Source of the DNA: Silene latifolia
Lineage: Eukaryota; Streptophyta; Magnoliopsida; Caryophyllales; Caryophyllaceae
Assembly (NCBI RefSeq): GCF_048544455.1
Contig: NC_133537.1
Location: forward strand, 13,949,541-14,013,540
DNA: 64,000 bases
Direction of reading: 5' to 3'
The notes under the pieces are model-generated. The model was not told where the DNA came from. It searched no databases and saw nothing but the letters and a program-made list of their open reading frames with translations. The position numbers were made by a program, and so were the translations under genes. This document shows positions 12,341-22,250 of the stretch, in pieces; the first letter of the stretch is position 1; each line of letters begins with the position of its first letter.

Positions 12341-13517
12341 GAGTAAATTATCAATTACACCCACGCCAAATACACATTTTTACATTTACTCCCACGTCAA
12401 ATTTTTTTTTTAAATTACACCCAAATTAATAGCTCCGGTTATAATTTGCACCCAAGGCCATTTTCAGGTGAAAAAATTAATAAAATGACAATTTTGCCCC
12501 TGCATCTATTCTATCTTCTTTATGCTTCCCTTTCATTTTCTCAGTAACCACCATCATTTTGTATTTTCGTTGCTCCCTCTACATCACCATGGTTGAACCT
12601 CCAATTAGTAGTTGACATGGCTCGCACACCACCATAGTACTATTTGAAATTGGAGTAATCGGTCCACATATATCGGCATGAACAAGCTCGAGTTTCTGAG
12701 ATGCATGCTCTCCAGGTACTTCTCTTAGGAAAAGAGACGCAATGTTGTTTTCCTTTCAAACAGTCATTTTGTAGGTTGAGAAAGGCGTGTTCCAGACGCA
12801 ATATTTGAAGAGTTATTAATCATAGCGTTTTACATCCTACAGCTTCGAGTGAAGTTCGTAGATTGAGAAAGGCGTGTTCCAGACAACCCCTTTTTAAATC
12901 CAAACAACATTGCGTCTCTTTTCAAACAGTCATTTTACATCCTCTCATCATTTCTTTCGGTTGTAGTGTTTTCAGGCCTTTGTATTCGAGATGGCCATAC
13001 CTCTTATGCCATAGTTCAGTGACATCTCCATCTTTAGTTGTTGTACGTAGACAAAAGTCTGACTTCAATTGCACTTCCGGCCAATTCCGCCGGTCAATTG
13101 CACTTTCGAATTGATTGCTAATTTCTGGGTTTTATAATGGTCTGGCATTAACGGACATTATTTGTAATGTTTATAAATTGCTTGGCATTAAACAATGGGA
13201 GACTTACCTTGAGGAGGGGGAGGTCATTAAATTAAATTGGGGAAGATGAGGGAGAAAGATATAGAAGAATGGATGAGAATGAGGAGAAAAAACAAGGTGG
13301 GTTCATAGAAGAAGAAAGAGGAAGGAAGGGCAAAATCGTCCTAAAATCAATTTTGTTTAAAAAAAAATTGAATTTTGACGGAAAAGTGGCCGGATTCCGA
13401 TATTGGGTGCAATTTGTAAACTGAGCTATTAACTTGGGTGTAATTTAATAAAAAAATTTGACGTGGGAGTAAATGGAAAAATGTGTATTTGACGTGGGTG
13501 TAATTGATAATTTACTC
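12341..13517. mobile_element. Mutator-like element carrying a Ty1/Copia fragment
   Basis: Inverted repeats begin GAGTAAATTATCAATTACAC at the left and are mirrored at the right (GTGTAATTGATAATTTACTC). They extend roughly 130 bp. A perfect 9 bp duplication TTTACAATA flanks the element (12332-12340 and 13518-13526), diagnostic of Mutator-like transposition. The core contains a piece of Ty1/Copia pol on the minus strand (see next entry), so this resembles a Pack-MULE whose cargo came from a retroelement. No transposase gene is present. Confidence 0.8.
12560..13030 (-). pseudogene. Ty1/Copia gag-pre-integrase/integrase fossil inside the MULE
   Basis: Minus-strand translation shows ELWHKRYGHLEYKGL, the gag-pre-integrase motif of Copia elements, and further on LELVHADICGPI, the start of the integrase core. 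The fragment is short, rearranged and non-functional. It is bounded by the MULE arms, so it most likely travelled as captured cargo. Confidence 0.7.
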
Positions 13518-13629
13518 TTTACAATACCATGAGTAAAAGTTTACGTATCACAAGCCTTTCTACTGTTTGATGTTGACTATGGACCTAGAACCCATCTATC
13601 CCCTAACCCGCCCCCCTAATTTGTTGCAG

Positions 13630-13797
13630 CTAGTCTTACTATAGACGGATAGCTAAAGACGGACCAAATAGTTTAAAAGTTGTGACATTTTTTGCCCCTA
13701 CCACTCCATTTGTTGCTTGTCATATTAGGAATGTGGCATTGTATTTGACTCGTCTTTAGTTATAGACGAATATGTACCGTCTATAATGAGATTTTGT
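13630..13797. mobile_element. MITE-like foldback (TATAGACGG ends)
   Basis: TCTTACTATAGACGGATAGC at the left is mirrored by CCGTCTATAATGAGA at the right, with internal CTAAAGACGG / CGTCTTTAG. About 165 bp, no coding capacity. Superfamily not fixed. Confidence 0.45.
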
Positions 13798-13888
13798 GAA
13801 TTTGTTGTTTGAGCTCTCGGTTTTTTAATTTATAATGCACCTCTTTTGCCAAAAAAAAAGCAAAAGAATTTACCTGTTTAAACTAACA

Positions 13889-14611
13889 TCTCCTTACTAC
13901 TAAGAGAATATCCTTACTGCGTAAGAGAATAAAAATTCTCTTAGTTTTCACGCCTAAAAAACTTTTACTCAGTTGGACCTATTTTTCTGGATACTAACCT
14001 CACAACATTACATGAATTGTAACTTGTGGATTCTATAAGTAACCTTTTTTCGAGTCAAGATTCTCTCCATTTCCTATCAACGGATCGGATTGCATGCTGT
14101 TAATATCGAACGGTTCAAGATTTATGTAAGGAAATAAAGGTTTAATAGGGTGTAGAGAGGAATATATTATTAAATGGATTGTGAGAGGAAATGGAGATAA
14201 AGAAATGGAGAGAATCCTAATTGCCTTTTTTTCTATCTCACATGTCAAAGTAAAAGCTATTAATAGCCCACATTTTTGAATTAGCCCACTGTTTTTACCG
14301 ATTTTTATTGTAAGGTCAATACGTGTTTTAATTAGATAATGCAACTAACTTAATTGTATTATTAATGTCATAAATTAGTTGATGTAATCATATAACATCA
14401 TTTTAAATAGTAATAAAATAACTTATTTAAAGTGTTTTTTGATGGTAGTAAACTTTTTATTCTAACTCTCTTATTAATATTATATTTAGTAGATTATAGT
14501 ATTATTTAATTAAAACTACAGTTTATTTATGCAAATAATTTAATTGAGAACGTCTCTTTATAAAATAAATCTAAAAAATGTCGTGCTTTAGCACGGGAAT
14601 TACAATAATGA
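13889..14611 (+). mobile_element. mini-Helitron, 3' end worn
   Basis: The 5' end TCTCCTTACTACTAAGAGAA follows a host A and is followed by TTTTCACGCC, matching the 5' ends of the Helitrons at 17354 and 27645 (TCCCC..TACTAAA..CCCGCC). The 3' part has the hairpin CGTGCTTTAGCACG seen at the 3' end of the 27028-27645 element, but the final CTRR is not clear. Confidence 0.5.
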
Positions 14612-14681
14612 TTAAATATATATGTGTATAAATATCGACTCCCTTGGCATTTGAGATTTAACATTATAAAATCCGACTTTT

Positions 14682-14813
14682 TTTTGGAAAACGAGGGAAC
14701 CCGTAGCTGGCAGCTCCGTTATCTTTAGTAATAGACTCCAAACTACGTATATCAGGTTAATTAGCCATCGAGAGTAACACGGAAAAAGTCTAAAATGCAT
14801 AATCTGAAGCTAT
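14682..14813 (-). mobile_element. SINE (second family) with 13 bp duplication
   Basis: The copy lies between direct repeats AAATCCGACTTTT (14814-14826, and a one-base variant ending at 14681). It has a poly-T on the plus-strand left side, so it reads on minus. Its body (GAGGGAACCCG, CAAACTACG) matches the copy at 18120-18290. Confidence 0.6.
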
Positions 14814-14826
14814 AAATCCGACTTTT

Positions 14827-15164
14827 GTTGGTTGTACTTGTTAATGGATAAATTAGTAAATTAAGTATGGAGTATATAGTATAAAGTCAATGGATAAATT
14901 AGTGATGTTAGGGTAAGGGAAGCACGCTAATGAGTAATGATCATGGTTGCCACTCTTATGTACATCGACACCATTACCTTTTTAACATCGTGATTCCCAA
15001 TGGATGGTGCATATGTACTGTTTATCGGCTGCACTTATTAATAATCTAGTATCATTAATTTTATTAATTAAAAAGAAAATATTATTTGAAGGAGATATTT
15101 GTTCATCCCTATTAGATTCCAATCACTTTATCAATTCAAAAAAGAATGAACTTACAATAGCATC
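14827..15164. other. AT-rich intergenic sequence, nothing recognised
   Basis: No gene, RNA or complete repeat was identified. Confidence 0.5.
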
Positions 15165-15167
15165 TTA

Positions 15168-15593
15168 GGCTTTGTTTGACAAGACATTTAAGGTACTTGA
15201 TTTGGTCAAAGTAGCTTATTTGACCAAAATTTCAGGTATCTTATTTTTTTTGTAAGCGTTTGACAAGCATTTAACCAAATAAGCTGTCTGAAATGAAATG
15301 CTATCTAGAGTAGCATTTGAGATTTCAGGTATCTGATTTGATTTGATTTTCCCTTCTTACCCCTTAAATCTATACTATTAATTAATTATCATATCCTTTT
15401 ACGTCATTTCATTAAAATCAGTTATCTTTTTAGTTAGTTTGCCAAACATGTTTGTATATAATCAGTTACCTTACCACTTCCTAATTTTCAGCTACCTTAT
15501 CAGCTACCTTTTCAGTTTTCAATTAGCTTTTCAGTTTTCAGCTACCTTATCCGGTTTCATCTACCTTTTCAGTTAGTTTTATCAAACAAAGCC
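15168..15593. mobile_element. Tourist-like (PIF/Harbinger) MITE
   Basis: The ends GGCTTTGTTTGACAA and TATCAAACAAAGCC form inverted repeats flanked by a TTA duplication (15165-15167 and 15594-15596). A 3 bp TTA site and GGCTTTGTTTG ends are typical of Tourist elements. The right half contains short repeats of CAGCTACCTTATC / CAGTTTTCA. It is 426 bp and non-coding. Confidence 0.8.
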
Positions 15594-15596
15594 TTA

Positions 15597-16726
15597 GAGC
15601 CAATAGAGTGAGTGGTTATTTGGATTTTGCAATGTCATTAGGACATGTTCTTCTCGACTTAAATAGAACTGAGTTTGAATTGAAACTGAATTGAGACCCG
15701 CTAAGTTTACCTGACCAAAATGAACAGTGTTAAGCTTAATTGAATGGGGCTAATAAACTAATGGTTTAAATTTAATAAAGATGCGCTAAACTAAGCTCAA
15801 AAGAAACTTAACTTTATAGAGCTGAGCCGAACTAAAGTAAACTAAAATTGAGCTTGGAAGAAAACTACCTTAATAATTATGAACGATCGATCAGTCACAA
15901 TCTTGATCAATAATATGTAGATTTTGTATCTATTAGATTAAATTATTATATTTGTGTTGTATCTCTTTGAAACAAGTTTGTGATTATATGCTCTTTTATA
16001 AGGTGACTTGAAACTAATAAATATGATTCCATAAATTAGGTAATTAGCTAGCTTGACAATTCGGACAATGCATTAGTCACCCAAATTAGGTATTTCTACC
16101 TCGAAAATGGCCCAACAGAAAATAACTAACTAAAATAAACTAGCTATAATAGTACTCAAATAACACATCCCAAAATATCCCGACTCGTATCTGATTCAGA
16201 TAAACTGTTTGTCTGGATATACTAACTGTTGAATCCTTCGCAACGGGGCTTATCGAAATAGGTGCAATAGTACTACTCAAGCTATGGGTTGAGACCCCTA
16301 ACAAGACTTCTCAAGGCCCTAGTAGTTCAACCAATACATTCACCAAACTTTGGAATAAATACTCCATTTCTTTTGGTTCTTCTATATCCATCCACATTCA
16401 ATACCATGCATTTCTTTTGTAAAACTTAAATAAAAATAAGATTTTATTAGAGACATGGAGGAACAAACATAGTACATAACAAAGTAGTGAATCTGTATGA
16501 TAAAAGAAATAGAAAGAATCATGGCCGGGTCAGACTCAGACGCGTTAATGGATGATCATCATTCATCAACAACATCTGTGCATCATTTTCATCCTCTATT
16601 AAAGTTATATGTTCTTTTCTGCACTAGAATATCTTTAATTTGTTGGACCACTAATTATATCCTTCCATAATCGATTCAATATGAACTTGAGTTCTTGATT
16701 CGTTCTTTATTTGATATAATAAGTTA
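15597..16726. other. AT-rich intergenic sequence, no gene seen
   Basis: No domain-bearing frame and no complete transposon ends were found. Confidence 0.5.
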
Positions 16727-17354
16727 TTAGTTTAGATTCCGCGCAATGAATGCGCGATATTTATAAAATTACTAATATAGACGACCCCGTGCAATATATG
16801 CACGATATTTATAAATTTTTACTTTTTAGTGCATTATTTATAGAATTTAAATTGACAATTCACTTATTTTTCATGTTTTTCCTTAATGTATTTTGATTAG
16901 AAAATAAATAAAAATTTAAATCGTAAGAACTAATAAAATGAGCATTTTTTGATTTTTTTTTTTGTTTTTTTACTGAGAAATTAATGATGTTAATTTACAA
17001 ATATTTACTAATAACATATTTTTTAACTGCAAATTTTTATCATAAAAAAGTCAATGAATTTTAACAAATATTTACTAATACCATATTTTTTAGCCACAAC
17101 TTTTTCTCATAAAGAGTCAATAAATTTTTATCAATAAGTTCTTTACAAAAAGAATTTCCTTATCGTAAAAAGGTCGAAGATAAATTTATGCATAATGTAA
17201 AATATTAAATGTTAAATATAAAAGATTATATCCATTTATAACTTATTATGTCCACACCTATAGTATAATGCTAAAAATACCAACCACTATTCTAGAAAAT
17301 ATGTTTTAGGCGGGAAAAGTTGAAGTTTCGCCTATTCATTTAGTAAATAGGGGA
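16727..17354 (-). mobile_element. mini-Helitron
   Basis: On the minus strand it begins A|TCCCCTATTTACTAAATG (5' end at 17354) followed by TTTTCCCGCC, and finishes with the hairpin CGCGCATTCATTGCGCG, 8-9 bases, then CTAA|T (3' end at 16727). A 5' TC, a 3' CTRR preceded by a short hairpin, and insertion between A and T define Helitrons. It is 628 bp and non-autonomous. Confidence 0.75.
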
Positions 17355-17408
17355 TGACTAGTAACTCGTAAAGTCATGAGATGTGGTATTTATTTGGGTG
17401 TAAATTTA

Positions 17409-17591
17409 TGTTCTACATTGGTGATATAAGATGGAAGGTCGTTTTTATAAGGTCAAAAATAAATATTTTTGGAAGGAACCTAAGAGTGAATTCGGAAGGG
17501 CTTGATACAAGGCGGAAAATATAGTATTATTATAAATACTGGACATGGTGTAGCAGGGGCCCACTCGAGGTATCGACGCTTCCGCATAACA
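17409..17591 (+). repeat. short LTR of a TRIM-like retroelement
   Basis: The segment begins TGTTCTACATTGG and ends GCATAACA. Two bases downstream lies TGGTATCAGAG (17594-17604), the primer-binding site complementary to the 3' end of initiator methionine tRNA. Its 183 bp length fits TRIM elements. The partner LTR was not found in the window. Confidence 0.65.
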
Positions 17592-18090
17592 AGTGGTATC
17601 AGAGCTCAAGGTTCGACTTGAGTTAGGCACAAGAAGAAAAGCACATTCGGCCCAATACTTGAAGGGTGGCGCACACTAAAAAGCGTGAAACTCCTAAAGC
17701 GCAAGGGAGAGCTTATTTGTTTGTGACAGGCGACATGGGTCTCACGGTGATGAGATAGGTCGTCCAAGAGAAGACCGTCAGCCACTCTAGGAGCCCTTTG
17801 ATGCTTAATGGAGGCAACAAAGGCAGTCCATGCTAAGTTTAAAGGTGGTCTGGAGTGGCGCTCTAAGGCACTGGATGCAGACCCAATCCAGGGTATATCC
17901 ACTATAAGATCCCCTTGATGCTTAATGAAGGCAACAAAAATGGTTCATGGTAAGTCGAAAGACAGTTTGGAGTGGCGCTCTAAGGTACTGAATGCGGACC
18001 AAGTCAAGGTATATTGGAGGCAGAAATGTTTGGCACACATGTGTGTAGTAAGTCCCGTGAAGGGACATATAAACCCTTGGGGAAACACAG
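17592..18090 (+). mobile_element. leader region of the TRIM-like retroelement fossil
   Basis: Downstream of the primer-binding site is non-coding sequence with a diverged direct duplication of about 115 bp: GATGCTTAATGGAGGCAAC near 17800 and GATGCTTAATGAAGGCAAC near 17916, each followed by GGAGTGGCGCTCTAAGG. No gag or pol is present. The element is incomplete and its right limit is uncertain. Confidence 0.5.
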
Positions 18091-18119
18091 GGTGTGTCGG
18101 TTAACCAATTTATTTGATC

Positions 18120-18290
18120 TTTTTTTTCTTTTGTGATGAGGGAATCCGCTGCCGCTATCTTCGGTGCATACTGGGTAAATCCTAGGACATATATGATAGC
18201 TTGCAAACTACGTTCACCGAGTAAGACACTTGATGGTCACAGACTCGAAATCTAAAAGGCATAGACTTATGCCATAATCGCTAAATATAT
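18120..18290 (-). mobile_element. SINE (second family), diverged copy
   Basis: The poly-T at 18120-18131 marks the tail of a minus-strand copy. GAGGGAATCCGCTGCC, CAAACTACG and TCTAAAAGGCATA align with the copy at 14682-14813. A box B-like GATTTCGAGTCTGTGA reads on minus. Confidence 0.5.
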
Positions 18291-18564
18291 TGAGCTAGAA
18301 CTGGGCTCATATTTGTGCACGCGGCCGACTAGTAATAAGTTCATTGACATAATCGTTGTACTCCCGGCCCATCGATAAATTTTAAAAGCCCATACAAGGA
18401 TTTTTAAAAGCCCGTAAATGCCTCTCAACTCTCAAGTCTCAACCTGTCGCGCCCAATAAATTAGATATTTCCCGCAATCTCACCGGAGCCAAATCTCCAA
18501 CGTCCTAAGGTACGTTCCTGTAACTTTTCAAATTCTCACTTCTTTCTTGTTCACGTGCTTTTAT

Positions 18565-18764
18565 TAGTCCCTCCGTTTCCAGTCATTTGTTCATTTATTA
18601 CATTTTTTTTTGTGTCTTAGTCAATTGTTTACGTTTCTATTTTGAGAATAATTTTGATTGATAATTTGGTGCATTTATCATTAAATAATTGGCCCACTCT
18701 TATTTTTTTATTTTTTTTTTTGTGCCAAATCAAAGGTAAACAAATGAACGAGACGGAGGGAGTA
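18565..18764. mobile_element. Stowaway-like MITE (family A), near-complete
   Basis: It runs from TAGTCCCTCCGTTTCC to GAGACGGAGGGAGTA, 200 bp, flanked by TA. The body shares ATTTGTTCATTT, TTTTGTGCCAAATCAAAGG and the general layout with the other family A copies. Confidence 0.75.
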
Positions 18765-18849
18765 TTATTTTTCGTTATTATTTGTCATCAATTTTGCACC
18801 CGTAATTTCATGATTTATCTTTACCATTGTTTTCACGAACCCTGCTAAT

Positions 18850-21195
18850 AATTGCAAAATTGATTTGGAATGCTTGTGTGCCGAATTGTTTAACTACGAT
18901 TTTATCGATTCAAAAGTGTTTTGCGCTAGACTTGAGAGTGTTTACTTTGGGTACTTAGCAAAAGTGTATAAGGGTACGTAGTGTAGGGAAATTCGATCTG
19001 AATAAAGGTTTATGGTAACATATTTTGCGAAATTAGGTTGATTTTGAAGGTTATTATACACGCGTACGACATGAGAATGTATAGTATAAGAATCGAATGA
19101 AATTGTCGGAAAGCATCCTAGCGATAAGGTTCTGCACCCCTAATCTTTGACATGGCCGAATGAGAAGTAGTTAAGTCGGTCAGGACACGGGAAATGGCTA
19201 AATCAACACACAGCGAGACATTATATTGGTCCTAGGGTTCTAATGGAGACAATTTAAATCAACACACAGAGAGACATTAGAAAAAAAATAATCTAGTTAA
19301 TTGATCTATTAGGGGAGAAAATATGAGAGATGATCAGAATGAGAAGGTCCTTAGCAAAACTCGGGTTCTATGAGTTTATGAGCTGATTCTAATACCATAC
19401 GTCACGTGCCTGGTGGTCAAGAAAGCCAATAATAAATGCTCTACACGGCTTGTGTTGTGAACTAATTTTGAATTGATGGTCACCTAATGCTTCATGGGTT
19501 TGAAATATGTTAACAATGGCCTTAAATCTCGATATGGGACTTGATCTCCAAATCATAGTTCAGTCTGATCTTCGTTGGGTACCTTCGAAACCCTGATAAC
19601 ACAATCGTGATTGGGTGTGGAGGCCTAGATTTAAAATTGTCGGTCTATTAGACAAACCTATCTATCTTATTATCTAAAGCGTGAGCCAATGACAATCAAC
19701 CCATCTCGGATGAGGACAAGAGGTTAATACTATTGTCTGAAACTTATTTTTGCAGTCACTGACTCACTGCTGAAATTCATGCCGCCATGGGGAACAAGCT
19801 GCCAAACAGGACGAAGAAAAGGTAGAGGTGGAACAGAGACCAAAGGATAACATACCCAGTGGTCCAAGGATTACGCTATAAATGCTTGCCGATATACTGC
19901 CTTAAAAGTTAAAATGCTGTTGAGGTAACCTTCAAAACCTTAATAACTCGGTCATGATTAGGTGTTGAGGCCTAGATTTAATATTGTGGTCTTTGTTGCC
20001 TGCATTGTTCTGCACTCTTCAGTTATCAGTAGCTAGCTTCTATTTGCTGTCAATTTCAGTTCCAATTATTCATTTATCTAAAGTCGCATGTTCATTCACT
20101 GTGTGTTTGCAACCAGTTCTACCCTGTAAGCATCCTACAGTTCACTGTAATCACAGTACAACTTGATGCTTGCTCTCATTCGACGTGTTTATTGTCCAGA
20201 AGAGTAGTCTGATAGTCTGATTAACAACTATGCCATTCTGGACTGGTGCATTTGCAAAGGCAGACATTTTCAAGCATTCTATCACACATGTTATCATGAG
20301 TTCATGACCCCTGTGTGTGTAATGTGTACTGTGTACTGTTCAATAGAAATATAGAACTCCATCATTAATGGTTAAGAATAATGGCATGTTTTCAGCTTTC
20401 TTGTCGAGCCACGACACTGTAGACCGGTTCTTTGTGATTGTGTTGGTCAAATTTGGGGGTTGGATAATTTACATTCTAATTCTCAATCTTACAAGAAGCT
20501 TTTCGGTTTTCCCTCTTTTTTTTGTCATGCAAATAGACCCATCTCAAGTTCTCAACCACCAGCTTTCCGTCTAAAGTGAAATTTTGTGATAACATTAATA
20601 CAACCCTTTCCGAATTCACAAATTCTTACCTGTTACGGTCACAAGTTATGACAGCACTTACAACCGATTTAAATAATATTAAAAAGTAAACAGGATTGCG
20701 ATACATCATAACTTGTGACGGTTACAACTCACAAGCAATGCTGTTCCGAATTCTACCCCAACTTTTTGGTTTGTGGCCATATGGGTCCCTTCTTGGTAAA
20801 GACTAATCATGCATAGCCATGCCACCCACTTTAATTGGGTCAAACAACAATGGCCCATATGACCCATATCTATTCATTTTACCTACAACTTTTTCTCAAC
20901 TTCTCACCTGGCTTCAATGCTTAACTTCTGCCTGTTTCATGTGACTTGAAGAAGTGTGTATTAAACAAGCATCAGCATCTAATTCACTTGTATTTATGAT
21001 TGACAATTTCGTGACACTGTTGTTTCTATTTATTCCCCTATACTTGAGTAATCAACTAATCACCAAATTTGCATGTCCCACATTCCACATTTAATTGATG
21101 TGGGAACAGGAACTTTTGACTCCCTTTTCTCATGTACCTTGTTAATCCCTAACCGACACAAAACCAAGATCCCAGTTGAGCTAAACAAACACGGC
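18850..21195. other. low-copy intergenic sequence with a short direct repeat; no gene established
   Basis: Base composition is less extreme than elsewhere. A diverged direct repeat of about 65 bp lies at 19579-19640 and 19921-19977 (shared GAGGCCTAGATTTAA). A stretch with an acceptor-like TTTTGCAG at about 19755 and a short ATG frame (MPPWGTSCQTGRRKG, near 19780) looks exon-like but stops quickly. I cannot support a gene. Near 20580-20755 the motifs GTCACAAGTTATGACAGC and CATAACTTGTGACGG form a loose foldback also seen near 22831. Confidence 0.35.
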
Positions 21196-21196
21196 A

Positions 21197-21311
21197 ACTC
21201 TTACTTAAGACCGTCTTAATTTACCACCTCTCATAGCCTTCATTGCATTTTATCTTTATTTTACATGGTTATGAGTGCGTCTTAAGTTAAGACGGTCTTA
21301 AGCAAGAAGAG
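21197..21311. mobile_element. MITE-like foldback (AAGACCGTCTTAA ends)
   Basis: CTCTTACTTAAGACCGTCTT at the left is mirrored by AAGACGGTCTTAAGCAAGAAG at the right in about 115 bp. Related GACCGTCTTAC ends occur at 47807-47930 and 51781-51918. Confidence 0.55.
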
Positions 21312-21947
21312 CTTATGAAATTTTTTTTTGATGAATACAACTTAAAAGAGGTTAATATTTAAGGAAGGATTAACTAATTATCCGCCGTTAGCATAAACAA
21401 ATAAATAACGCTTGTATAATGCCCAACTGCACTTGCATCAGAATGTGTATTTTAATTCGAGTAATTTCTTTCCATGATTACTTTGTTAAAAGCTATTCCC
21501 GAGAAGGTCGTGATTTACCTTTAAGTTAGAATGCTACTCACCTATTGTAATTTACTTTCACTTGTATTGTCGTGGCTCATTTTCCTCTGATAATACTTCA
21601 CTCTAAGCAAAATCAGTTACCCAACACAGCTTTCAATATCGGTTGCACCACCGATACACGACCGAGTCATGAATGGTTTTGAAGTTTACGCGACCGTGCC
21701 ACAACCGATACCTTAGTGGCGACCAAAACCAAGATTTAAATACAATGTTACCCAAACACAATGAAAGAAACTAACATATGCACTTCTTTATCACTTTTAA
21801 CAGCATCTGCACTTATGCCTCTTTTTCTTTTAACTCTGTTCAATTAATAAGTTTTTGTCTTGGGTAACCAAATTATTCTGTTTCTTCTTTTCAGTCAACA
21901 AATGATTTTGTACATATGCTAATTGGCTACTTACCCTTTTTTTGTTT

Positions 21948-21949
<2 letters not shown>

Positions 21950-21985
<36 letters not shown>
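21950..21985. repeat. poly-T tract
   Basis: An uninterrupted run of about 36 T lies some 270 bp upstream of the next gene. It is either a simple repeat or the tail of an unrecognised minus-strand retroposon. Confidence 0.7.
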
Positions 21986-21986
<1 letters not shown>

Positions 21987-22250
21987 ACTCAAACACTTGT
22001 TTTATTTCCCACTCTTCCCTCTTACTTCTTTCTTACTGTAAAGAGCTAAAATAATGTTCTTGAGAGAGTGAAAAATCTGCAGCACCCATACCATCTTCAC
22101 ATTGTTGACTAATAATAAGAAATGAAATGACAAGATCTTCTCCTCTTCTCTTCTCTTGAGCTTCATTCATTGAGGTGACCATTAATTTCATGCATTTTGC
22201 TCAAACATTTGCATTTCTCACACTCCATTCTCTACTTGTATTGTGCAGCT

